Shown here one piece after another: positions 1 through 5,775 of a DNA stretch of 13,690 bases; position 1 is the stretch's first letter, and each line of letters starts with the position of its first letter. Source of the stretch: an uncultured Actinomycetes bacterium. Lineage in GTDB: Bacteria > Actinomycetota > Actinomycetes > S36-B12. The stretch spans positions 1-13,690 of the forward strand of contig CALFIA010000295.1 of NCBI GenBank assembly GCA_937876275.1, written 5' to 3'. The position numbers and the translations under genes were made by a program. The notes beneath the pieces are model-generated. The model was not told the origin of the DNA. It searched no databases and saw only the letters and a program-made list of their open reading frames with translations.

Positions 1-238
1 CCACCTTGGCCTTGTAGGCGGCGACCTGGGCGTTGTAACTGGCCTGAGTGCCCGCGGCTGCAGTCGTGCTCGACGAGGAACCCGAAACCGCAGTGCCCGT
101 GGCCGAGCTTGCTGAGGCCACCTGGGAGGTCTGGAAGGCGAGCAAACCGGCGATACCGGCCATGGCGCCTACGGCAAGGGCGGAGGAGACCACCTTGTCC
201 TTGGTGGACGGGCCCTTTGCTCTGCGTGCTGCGCTCAT
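1..238 (-). CDS. Membrane-anchored low-complexity protein, N-terminal part (truncated by window edge)
   Basis: Only the first 79 codons are visible; the gene runs off the left edge. The ATG at 238 is preceded by a clear ribosome-binding site (AAGGAGAG, bases 243-250) at normal spacing, which fixes the start. The protein opens with a basic, polar stretch (residues 1-15, AARRAKG and KDK), then one hydrophobic segment (about 16-36), then a Ser/Thr/Ala-rich low-complexity stretch (about 38-66) and the beginning of a likely helical Ala/Tyr/Lys/Val segment. This pattern fits a protein anchored by one membrane helix, or a weakly cleaved signal peptide, with a flexible extracytoplasmic linker leading to a domain outside the window. 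I do not recognise the family. It is divergent from the kinase at 395 and has its own promoter candidate. The plus-strand frame across this region is a shadow. Confidence 0.8.
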   Translation of the reverse strand, partial: MSAARRAKGPSTKDKVVSSALAVGAMAGIAGLLAFQTSQVASASSATGTAVSGSSSSTTAAAGTQASYNAQVAAYKAKV

Positions 239-270
239 GGTCTCTCTCCTTCGTGCCTGCCACCGTGCGT

Positions 271-302
271 GACCTGTCTTCCTCTTAGGTCAGTTATAGG
301 TC
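271..302. promoter_or_regulatory. AGGTC half-site cluster, possible operator
   Basis: Three copies of the same 5-mer occur here: GACCT (271-275, inverted), AGGTC (287-291) and AGGTC (298-302). The latter two are each part of TAGGTC and are 11 bp apart, about one helical turn, flanking and overlapping the TATAAC box. This is compatible with a repressor or activator binding site for the left-edge gene, but short repeats also arise by chance and no regulator is encoded nearby. Confidence 0.2.
285..298 (-). promoter_or_regulatory. Candidate promoter -10 box for the left-edge gene
   Basis: On the minus strand TATAAC (bases 293-298) closely matches the bacterial -10 consensus. It would place the transcription start near 286 and leave a leader of about 48 nt carrying the ribosome-binding site. 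The -35 region (around 316-323, GTTTCG-like) is weak. This is inferred from motif and position only. Confidence 0.4.
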
Positions 303-355
303 GGCAGCCATTAGGCGAAACCTCAGCGAAGGCTAAGTACAGGTAAGGAGATAGA

Positions 356-361
356 TATCCT
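356..361 (+). promoter_or_regulatory. Weak -10 candidate for the kinase gene
   Basis: TATCCT fits the TAnnnT pattern. It would start transcription near 368 and leave a leader of about 27 nt containing the AGGGGAAG ribosome-binding site. No convincing -35 is seen upstream. Confidence 0.25.
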
Positions 362-394
362 CGCCATCAGCCAGAATCCATGAGGGGAAGTGCC

Positions 395-1024
395 GTGCAG
401 TCGGTTGATCAAAGTCTTGACCAGTTGGTGACACGTGCGCAGGCCCTCGCCGTCTCAGGCAGGCGCACGATCCTCGGCATCACCGGCGCGCCCGGTGCAG
501 GCAAGTCGACTGTTGCGGAGGCCCTGCTCGCCGGCCTGGGAGATCTCGCAGTTCTCGTCCCGATGGATGGCTACCACCTGGCCAATGAGGTGCTACTCGA
601 TCTCGGTCGTCGTGATCGCAAGGGAGCACCCGACACCTTCGATGCAGCCGGCTACGTCGCGCTACTCGAACGACTTCGCGATCAGCGTGATGACGTCGTT
701 TACGCGCCGCGCTTCCTGCGCGAGATCGAGGAGCCCATCGCGAACTCGATCGCCGTTCACCGATCGACCCCGCTGATCATCACCGAGGGCAACTACCTGC
801 TAGTTGATGACGGTGACTTCGCACGTGTGCGCCCACTGCTTGATCAGGCCTGGTTCCTGGTGCCGGATGATTCGGTGCGGCAGGAACGTCTCATCGCGCG
901 TCATATGTCGTACGGCAAGGATTCCGAGGCTGCGCGCGCATGGGCGCTCGGAACCGACGAGGTCAATGCCCGGCTCGTTGCTGCGACGGCATCACGCGCC
1001 GATCACGTCATTCGCGTGATCTGA
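395..1024 (+). CDS. P-loop nucleoside/pantothenate-type kinase family protein
   Basis: This is a cytoplasmic ATP-dependent small-molecule kinase of the uridine kinase/pantothenate kinase/phosphoribulokinase P-loop family. Seen in 209 residues from the GTG start: Walker A GAPGAGKST (31-39), MDGYH (57-61, with the Asp usually acting as catalytic base), RKGAPDTFD (75-83), the hydrophobic strand and turn LIITEGNYLL (127-136), and a basic lid region with R-x-x-R-H and YGK further on. The length suits the short 'nucleoside/nucleotide kinase' subgroup found in many actinomycetes. The substrate cannot be read from sequence; sugars, nucleosides and pantothenate are all candidates. The GTG at 395 is preferred because AGGGGAAG (383-390) lies just before it, whereas the in-frame ATG at 380 has no ribosome-binding site. 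It stands alone, convergent with the lipoprotein gene. Confidence 0.88.
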   Translation: MQSVDQSLDQLVTRAQALAVSGRRTILGITGAPGAGKSTVAEALLAGLGDLAVLVPMDGYHLANEVLLDLGRRDRKGAPDTFDAAGYVALLERLRDQRDDVVYAPRFLREIEEPIANSIAVHRSTPLIITEGNYLLVDDGDFARVRPLLDQAWFLVPDDSVRQERLIARHMSYGKDSEAARAWALGTDEVNARLVAATASRADHVIRVI

Positions 1025-1054
1025 TTTAGCCGCTGACTTCTTGGCCGGATACGA

Positions 1055-1093
1055 CGATCGGGCCGCACCGTGACTACGGCGGCGACCCGATCG
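1055..1093. terminator. Possible shared terminator hairpin between convergent genes
   Basis: Perfect 8-bp arms, CGATCGGG (1055-1062) and CCCGATCG (1086-1093), are extended inward by CCGC/GCGG (1063-1066 with 1079-1082) after a 3-nt bulge. The hairpin lies between the kinase stop and the lipoprotein stop. There is no T-run on either side, so termination strength is uncertain. Confidence 0.4.
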
Positions 1094-1109
1094 ACGTGCG
1101 TTCTCAGGC

Positions 1110-1562
1110 CTAGCTGGGGTTGACGGTGACCGCGACCCTCTTGATGCGCTTGCCGCCATTCTCAACGGCGTCGTTGTAGACCTTCACGATGGCCGTACCC
1201 GGTCCGATCGCACGGAAGGCGACCACTGACGCGTTGTCAGCCGGAAGCACCTCGACCACGGCCGGATCACTCGAGATCGCGGTGTAGTTGCCGTTCTTCG
1301 CGTACTCGTAAGCAGGGAACACGGCGATCTGGCCGGGAACCAACTGAATGGACTTTGTCTTCTTCTTGACCATGATCGGTGACCAGGTTGCGGGATCGCC
1401 ACCGATGACTGCCGGTGCTGAGCTGCTCGCGATGGCGGATGCTGCGGGCGAGGCTGCGGCAGAAGCATCGGAACTGCTTGAGCCGCCGCCACAGGCGGCG
1501 AGGGTTGCCGTGGCGAGGAGCGCCACAGCCGAGGCGGAGATGAGCTTGGTGGGTGTACGCAT
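1110..1562 (-). CDS. Secreted lipoprotein with Ig-like (Big2-type) C-terminal domain
   Basis: A 150-residue exported lipoprotein. Residues 1-23 form a signal peptide ending in the lipobox L21-A-A-C24, so Cys24 would be lipidated and anchor the protein on the outer face of the membrane. Residues 25-52 are a Gly/Ser/Ala-rich flexible linker. The folded part (about 55-150) has the hallmarks of a bacterial Ig-like domain: SSDPAVVEV (97-105), then GPGTAIVKV (120-128), and a closing strand RVAVTV. Such domains usually mediate adhesion or act as structural spacers; here a single domain is the whole payload, so its partner is unknown. The start ATG has GAGGAG 6 nt upstream. It lies 106 bp downstream of the membrane protein gene and so may have its own promoter. 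The Big2 assignment rests on pattern recognition only. Confidence 0.82.
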   Translation of the reverse strand: MRTPTKLISASAVALLATATLAACGGGSSSSDASAAASPAASAIASSSAPAVIGGDPATWSPIMVKKKTKSIQLVPGQIAVFPAYEYAKNGNYTAISSDPAVVEVLPADNASVVAFRAIGPGTAIVKVYNDAVENGGKRIKRVAVTVNPS

Positions 1563-1580
1563 TCGGGACTCCTCTGATCC

Positions 1581-1626
1581 GCCGCAGGAACTGCGGCTCT
1601 AGTTGAATCGTCCCCTGTTCTCAGGG
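1581..1626 (-). other. Two small hairpins in the lipoprotein leader
   Basis: GCCGCAG-gaa-CTGCGGC (1581-1597) is a perfect 7-bp stem with a 3-nt loop, ending about 5 nt before the GAGGAG ribosome-binding site on the transcript. CCCTG-ttct-CAGGG (1613-1626) is a second stem of 5 bp. They could partly terminate readthrough from the upstream membrane protein gene, stabilise the lipoprotein mRNA or modulate its translation. No T-run follows either one. Confidence 0.3.
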
Positions 1627-1668
1627 CTGCTTATGCCGCGACACGCAGGTCTTTACCGAACGTGAATC

Positions 1669-2205
1669 TCAGTGAGTCATCCACAGTTCCACGATCAAGA
1701 CGATCAGACCGAGAAGCGAGTAACCGATGGCGAAGATCCATTGGCGCCCGATCGACAGCTTGGCGCGCCTCCCTGCGTAGAAACCCCACCAGAAGAGCGA
1801 CAGGAGGAGCGCGATGAGGATGACCCAGGTGGTGAATTCGGTGTCCCAGCTGAATATGGCGGCAATGAGGACGAAGATCACGGGACCGATGCAGGGATAG
1901 AGGTACTGCAGATTCAGGATGAATACATGGCGGCGATCATGTCGGTTCAGCGGACGATGGAATCTGATCTGAAGATCGAGTGCCTCGGAGAATGCATGGG
2001 CCATCGCCAGGGCAAAGAGTGGCGCCACGATAACCGCGACGGTCTCCCTGAACATCCCCCAGGTCATCACACCCGTGCCCTCATCGAAGACAGTGAGCGC
2101 GGTGATCATGATGATGGTCGCGTAAATGGCAGCGCGGGGGTCAACGCGGATCGGGCCGATGCGCAGGCGCGGATCCTCGTGCGAGATATCGAGATCGTCA
2201 GACAT
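1669..2205 (-). CDS. Small multi-pass membrane protein of unknown function
   Basis: A 178-residue integral membrane protein with five hydrophobic segments at roughly 25-41, 55-76, 100-120, 126-145 and 155-175. The N-terminal 22 residues are acidic and charged (DDLDISHEDPR). Loops carry His/Arg clusters (FHRPLNRHDRRH at 82-93, and GRRAK at 145-149). I do not recognise the family; no catalytic motif is evident and nothing supports a transport or enzyme role. Its ATG overlaps the stop of the upstream serine hydrolase gene in ATGTCTGA (2198-2205), the arrangement expected for translational coupling. A GGGAG about 10 nt before the ATG could assist initiation. The long plus-strand open frame across this gene is a shadow. 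Confidence 0.82.
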   Translation of the reverse strand: MSDDLDISHEDPRLRIGPIRVDPRAAIYATIIMITALTVFDEGTGVMTWGMFRETVAVIVAPLFALAMAHAFSEALDLQIRFHRPLNRHDRRHVFILNLQYLYPCIGPVIFVLIAAIFSWDTEFTTWVILIALLLSLFWWGFYAGRRAKLSIGRQWIFAIGYSLLGLIVLIVELWMTH

Positions 2206-3013
2206 GTGAGCTGTACTCCCGAATCACAGCGTCGCTCAGCGGTGGCCAGTTCTCCATTGCCCACGGGCCAAAGTCGGTGTCAGAGAGACTCACGCACGCG
2301 AGATCGTGCGCGGGGTCGACCCACAGGAATGATCCGGATTGACCGAAGTGACCGAAGGTGTGCGCGGAATTCAGGGAGCCGGTCCAGTGCGGATTCTTAC
2401 CGTCGCGAATCTCAAAGCCGAGCCCCCAGTCATTGGGTGTCTGGCGACCGTACGAGGGCAGGATCCCTGCGACTCCCGGGAATTGCACCGTGGTGGCGTC
2501 GTCAAGTAGCGCGGGATCGAGCACGCGCGGATTCAGGAGCTCGCAGGCCAAGAGTGCAAGGTCATCGACCGTGCCGGTCATGTCCTTGGCGGGGGAACCG
2601 TCGAGTCTGGTGTTGTGCATGCCCAATGGCGCCAGGATGCGCTCGTGCACTCGTAGGGCCAAGGGCACTCCGGTGCGCTGCTCGAAGAACTCACCGGCGG
2701 TCTCGATACCCCTGTTGGAGTAGATGCGGCGCGTACCGGCCGCAGCCAGTTGCCGGTCGTCGTCGAAATTCAGACCGGAGGAGTGCGCGAGCAGGTGGCG
2801 CAGGGTTGAGCCTTCCGGGCCGGCTGGCTCATCAAGATCGAGTTCACCACTGTGGACGGCATCGAGAATGCCAAGCACCGCGATCGGCTTGGTGACCGAG
2901 GCGAATCGGCGCACCGCATCGGTGCCACTTGAGGAAGCCAGAGTCCCCGTAGGGCCGATGACTGCGACCGCTGCCTGCACCGGCCAGGTGCCCACGATCG
3001 CATCGAGATTCAC
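2198..3013 (-). CDS. Serine hydrolase of the beta-lactamase class C / penicillin-binding-protein-like family
   Basis: A 271-residue serine hydrolase of the beta-lactamase/esterase superfamily. All three family motifs are visible: S39-V-T-K42 (SxxK, nucleophile and general base), Y98-S-N100 (YxN) and H222-F-G224 (HxG, replacing KTG). The conserved HLLAHSSGL helix (73-81) lies between the first two. H-x-G in place of K-T-G is typical of esterase and peptidase-like members rather than true beta-lactamases, so resistance should not be assumed. No signal peptide is seen, so it is probably cytoplasmic. It is somewhat shorter than typical family C enzymes. The start is GTG at 3013 with no good ribosome-binding site but TATCGT exactly 6 nt upstream, suggesting leaderless translation. 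It overlaps the downstream membrane protein gene by 8 bp. Confidence 0.88.
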   Translation of the reverse strand: MNLDAIVGTWPVQAAVAVIGPTGTLASSSGTDAVRRFASVTKPIAVLGILDAVHSGELDLDEPAGPEGSTLRHLLAHSSGLNFDDDRQLAAAGTRRIYSNRGIETAGEFFEQRTGVPLALRVHERILAPLGMHNTRLDGSPAKDMTGTVDDLALLACELLNPRVLDPALLDDATTVQFPGVAGILPSYGRQTPNDWGLGFEIRDGKNPHWTGSLNSAHTFGHFGQSGSFLWVDPAHDLACVSLSDTDFGPWAMENWPPLSDAVIREYSSHV

Positions 3014-3019
3014 GCCTTG

Positions 3020-3025
3020 ACGATA
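3020..3025 (-). promoter_or_regulatory. -10 box for leaderless serine hydrolase mRNA
   Basis: On the minus strand TATCGT ends 6 nt before the GTG start, so transcription would begin at the G of the start codon. It fits the actinobacterial TAnnnT pattern and explains the lack of a ribosome-binding site. Confidence 0.5.
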
Positions 3026-3054
3026 TCGCGAGCGTCAGTGCCCGAGATCGGGCG

Positions 3055-3060
3055 GATATT
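3055..3060 (+). promoter_or_regulatory. -10-like box before the aminotransferase gene
   Basis: GATATT ends 6 nt before the ATG at 3067, the same spacing as the other leaderless candidates here, though its first base departs from TAnnnT. It supports the upstream start. The small dyad CCCGA-ga-TCGGG (3041-3052) sits midway between the two divergent promoters and could be an operator. Confidence 0.3.
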
Positions 3061-3066
3061 GATTGG

Positions 3067-4449
3067 ATGGGGCCACGAGAAAGAGGAGAGATGACCACTA
3101 TCGACCGTATGCGACTGGTGTCGCTGCTTGACCACGAGCGCGCTCTGCATCATGAGCGCACCCCCAAATCGCGCGCAGCGTTCGAGCAGGCTGATCATCT
3201 TCTCGGCGGTGTGCCCATGACCTGGATGAACAAGTGGTCAGGTGGCTACCCGCTGTACCTTGCCACGGCACACGGCAACCGCATCACTGACATCGATGGT
3301 CACGAGTACGTCGACTTCGCCCTCGGTGACACTGCGGCCATGGCCGGACATTCGCCCGCTCCGACAATCGCCGCTGTCACCGAGCGCATTGGAGCAGAGG
3401 GCGGTATCACCACAATGATGCCGAGCCTGGATGCTGAATGGGTTGGAGCCGAGCTCACTCGACGTTTCGGCATGCCACTGTGGTCACTCAGCCTGACAGC
3501 GACTGACGCAAATCGCTGGGCCTTGCGTCTAGCTCGCATGGTGACGGGGCGCCCGATTATCGCAGCCTTCTCCTACTGCTATCACGGTTCAGTCGACGAG
3601 ACCTTCGTGATCACCGGGCCGAATGACACCACTGCGCCGCGCGGCGGCAATGTTGGTCCGGCCGTGCCGGTGAGCCAGACGTCGCGAGTGATGGAGTTCA
3701 ACGATCTGGAGTCAGTCGAGCGAGCTCTGGCAACGCGTGATGTCGCGGTGCTCATCATGGAGCCGGCACTGACGAATATCGGCATCGTTCTTCCTGAACC
3801 GGGCTTCCTCGAAGGCGTGCGCCGATTGTGTGATGAGTATGGAACCTTGCTGCTGATCGATGAGACGCACACGATCTCTGAAGGCCCGGGCGGATGCACG
3901 TCAGCGTGGGGGTTACGCCCTGACATCTTTGTTATCGGCAAGAGCATCGGTGGTGGAATTCCCTGCGGTGCCTACGGAATCTCGCACGAAGTCGCAGCTC
4001 GCATTCGCGCGAATGAGGAAGCGGATCTCGTCGACGTAGGTGGCGTGGGTGGCACCCTCGCCGGAAATGTTCTTTCTACTGCGGCGATCCGGGCCACCCT
4101 TGGCGAAGTTCTCACCGATTCGGCCTTCGCGCACATGATTGCGCTGGCTACGCGCTACCGCGAAGGCGTGGAGTCAACACTTGCGGAGTTCGATGTGCCC
4201 TGGAGCATTGCCCAGCTTGGTGCCCGTGCTGAATATCGCTTCACTCGACCGGCTCCGCGCACCGGCACTGAGTCAGCTGCGGCACACGACGATGAGCTGG
4301 AGGAGTACCTGCACCTGTTCATGTCGAACCGCGGTGTGTTGATGACGCCCTTCCACAACATGGCGTTGATGTGCCCGGCTACAACCGCTGCCGATGTCGA
4401 TCTGCACACCACACTGTTCCACGCGGCCGTCTCGAAACTCGTCGCCTAG
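3067..4449 (+). CDS. Class III PLP-dependent aminotransferase (glutamate-1-semialdehyde aminomutase-like)
   Basis: A 460-residue fold-type I PLP enzyme. Seen: YCYHG (170-174, aromatic stacking on PLP), LLIDETHT (262-269, with Asp265 pairing with the pyridine nitrogen), FVIGKSIGGGIPCGAYG (288-304, with Lys292 the Schiff-base lysine) and GGTLAGN further on. The GGGIPCGAYG and GTLAGN segments resemble glutamate-1-semialdehyde 2,1-aminomutase. However, the usual phosphate-binding SGTEA is TATDA (144-148) and the usual DEVxTG is DETHT, so a different amino acid or amine substrate is likely and HemL activity should not be assumed. Start: ATG 3067 has a -10-like box 6 nt upstream. ATG 3091 follows AGAGGAGAG but at very short spacing (2-4 nt). 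Either is possible, and the first 8 residues are therefore uncertain. The gene is monocistronic and ends at a strong terminator. Confidence 0.9.
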   Translation: MGPRERGEMTTIDRMRLVSLLDHERALHHERTPKSRAAFEQADHLLGGVPMTWMNKWSGGYPLYLATAHGNRITDIDGHEYVDFALGDTAAMAGHSPAPTIAAVTERIGAEGGITTMMPSLDAEWVGAELTRRFGMPLWSLSLTATDANRWALRLARMVTGRPIIAAFSYCYHGSVDETFVITGPNDTTAPRGGNVGPAVPVSQTSRVMEFNDLESVERALATRDVAVLIMEPALTNIGIVLPEPGFLEGVRRLCDEYGTLLLIDETHTISEGPGGCTSAWGLRPDIFVIGKSIGGGIPCGAYGISHEVAARIRANEEADLVDVGGVGGTLAGNVLSTAAIRATLGEVLTDSAFAHMIALATRYREGVESTLAEFDVPWSIAQLGARAEYRFTRPAPRTGTESAAAHDDELEEYLHLFMSNRGVLMTPFHNMALMCPATTAADVDLHTTLFHAAVSKLVA

Positions 4450-4460
4450 TCGTTCGCATG

Positions 4461-4494
4461 CGAAAGGGGCCGGCCATGTGGCCGGCCCCTTTCG
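4461..4494. terminator. Strong bidirectional terminator
   Basis: A perfect 15-bp stem, CGAAAGGGGCCGGCC (4461-4475) with GGCCGGCCCCTTTCG (4480-4494), and an ATGT loop. It sits between the convergent stops of the aminotransferase and glycoside hydrolase genes. Each strand's distal arm ends in CCCCTTTCG, giving only a short U stretch, but the GC-rich stem is very stable, so it likely serves both genes. Confidence 0.85.
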
Positions 4495-4503
4495 ATGTCA
4501 TGA

Positions 4504-5766
4504 CTAGTTGGTGACGAGCACCGGACTTGCTGTCTTGACGCTCTTGGCTCCGAGCGGCTTGCATGTGCCGTCGAGGCTGCACACCTGCGAGTACGAGGCG
4601 TTGAGCTTGATGGGCTTCGAAGCACCGCTGTCGGTGTAGACGACCTGGAACTTCTTGCCACCCTTGGTGAAGTTGCAGGTGACGTTTGTGCCCTTGGTCG
4701 GGCAGCCATTGAAGGTTGCGCCAACAATCCACTTCTGCAGGGTCTGGTAGGCCACTGCACCAGGGGTGTTGTTGTACATCTGAATACCCCAGAGATCGTT
4801 GTACGGCTCCCAGCGGTACCAGTACACGCGGCTGATATTCAGGCGCAGTGCATCAAGGTAGGTGCGTGCGACCCAGTCAGCGGCCTTGGTGCCCTCGATA
4901 TCGACATCGGGGTTCTGCGGACCCGGGCCCTTGAGCCCGAAGTTGTTCTCGGTATCCCACAGCGGCTTCTTCGGAGCGCCGGCAGCTGCCAGCGTGTTCT
5001 CCCACAGTGTGGCCAATGCCGCGCGATCTACCGGGGTACCCAGGCTTGCCGGGTAAGTGTGGGCCGCCCACACGTCGACCGGCCAGTTGTAGGCCTTCAA
5101 GGCTGCGAGGTACTTCGGGTAGAACGACTTGAAAGGTCCGCCCAGGCGCGTGCCGGTGCTGGGTGCGACCACAGTTGCTGCCGGATCAATGCGCTTGATG
5201 ATGTCGTACGCATGCTTGGTGAGATCTGCCATGTCCTGCGGGCTGCCGGTCGAGAAGGTGGCGAGGTTCGCCTCATTCCACGGCTGGTACGCGGTGATCT
5301 TGCCCTTGTAGCGGGTCACAACCTGGGTTACCCAGTTGTCCCACCAGGCCATCTCGCGCGGCATGCCTGCAGCACCCGGCTGCGGCAGCGCCGTCGGCGA
5401 CGGATCGTCGGTGGCCCACGCGGGAGTGCCCGCGAGCACCATCAGGATGTCGTTGACTCCCTTGGCCTTCGAGGTGGCTACGGCGGTATCGAGTGCTGTC
5501 CAGTCGAAGACACCCTGGGTGCGCTCGATGTTGGCCCAGGAGGTCTTGTTGTCCCATAGGCGGAGGGTTCCGAATCCGATGGTCGGCCACTCGCCGACCT
5601 CGGCGTTGTACACGTGCATGCCGAAGAGGCTGTCGTCAATGACAGTGCCCTTGGGAGTCTGGGAAACGGCCTGCGCCGGCGCGGCGAGTCCGATTCCGGT
5701 GAGGAATGTCGCCGAGGCGGCGATCAGGGCAAGTGCGCGAAATGAGATGCGTGATGACATAGGCAC
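4504..5766 (-). CDS. Secreted clan-A glycoside hydrolase (GH39/GH5-like TIM barrel)
   Basis: A 420-residue exported glycosidase-like protein. Residues 1-33 form a signal peptide (Arg-containing N-region, hydrophobic core, cleavage after A31-Q-A33). A TIM-barrel of the GH clan A type follows: F88-D-W, then W163-N-E165-A-N-L (acid/base Glu at the end of strand 4), H236-T-Y238 (strand 6) and L269-W-D-T-E273-N (nucleophile Glu at strand 7). Residues from about 345 to 420 look like a small beta-rich C-terminal domain with four cysteines (355, 364, 396, 402), probably two disulfides. The substrate is unknown; polysaccharide or glycoside cleavage outside the cell is inferred from motifs. Initiation is at GTG 5766 or ATG 5760; neither has a good ribosome-binding site. 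The gene starts 9 bp after the phosphatase stop, so the two are probably cotranscribed. Confidence 0.85.
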   Translation of the reverse strand: MPMSSRISFRALALIAASATFLTGIGLAAPAQAVSQTPKGTVIDDSLFGMHVYNAEVGEWPTIGFGTLRLWDNKTSWANIERTQGVFDWTALDTAVATSKAKGVNDILMVLAGTPAWATDDPSPTALPQPGAAGMPREMAWWDNWVTQVVTRYKGKITAYQPWNEANLATFSTGSPQDMADLTKHAYDIIKRIDPAATVVAPSTGTRLGGPFKSFYPKYLAALKAYNWPVDVWAAHTYPASLGTPVDRAALATLWENTLAAAGAPKKPLWDTENNFGLKGPGPQNPDVDIEGTKAADWVARTYLDALRLNISRVYWYRWEPYNDLWGIQMYNNTPGAVAYQTLQKWIVGATFNGCPTKGTNVTCNFTKGGKKFQVVYTDSGASKPIKLNASYSQVCSLDGTCKPLGAKSVKTASPVLVTN

Positions 5767-5775
5767 ATCGTGCCA

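Noticed and set aside
1672..2895. Plus-strand open frame of 407 codons opposite the membrane protein and serine hydrolase genes
   Set aside because: Its translation is rich in Arg, Asp, Glu and Pro without domain motifs, and both minus-strand genes beneath it have clear family motifs or membrane helices. It is an antisense shadow from GC-rich codon bias.
2198..3013. Antibiotic-resistance beta-lactamase
   Set aside because: The third motif is HxG rather than KTG and there is no signal peptide. An esterase or peptidase-like role is more probable.
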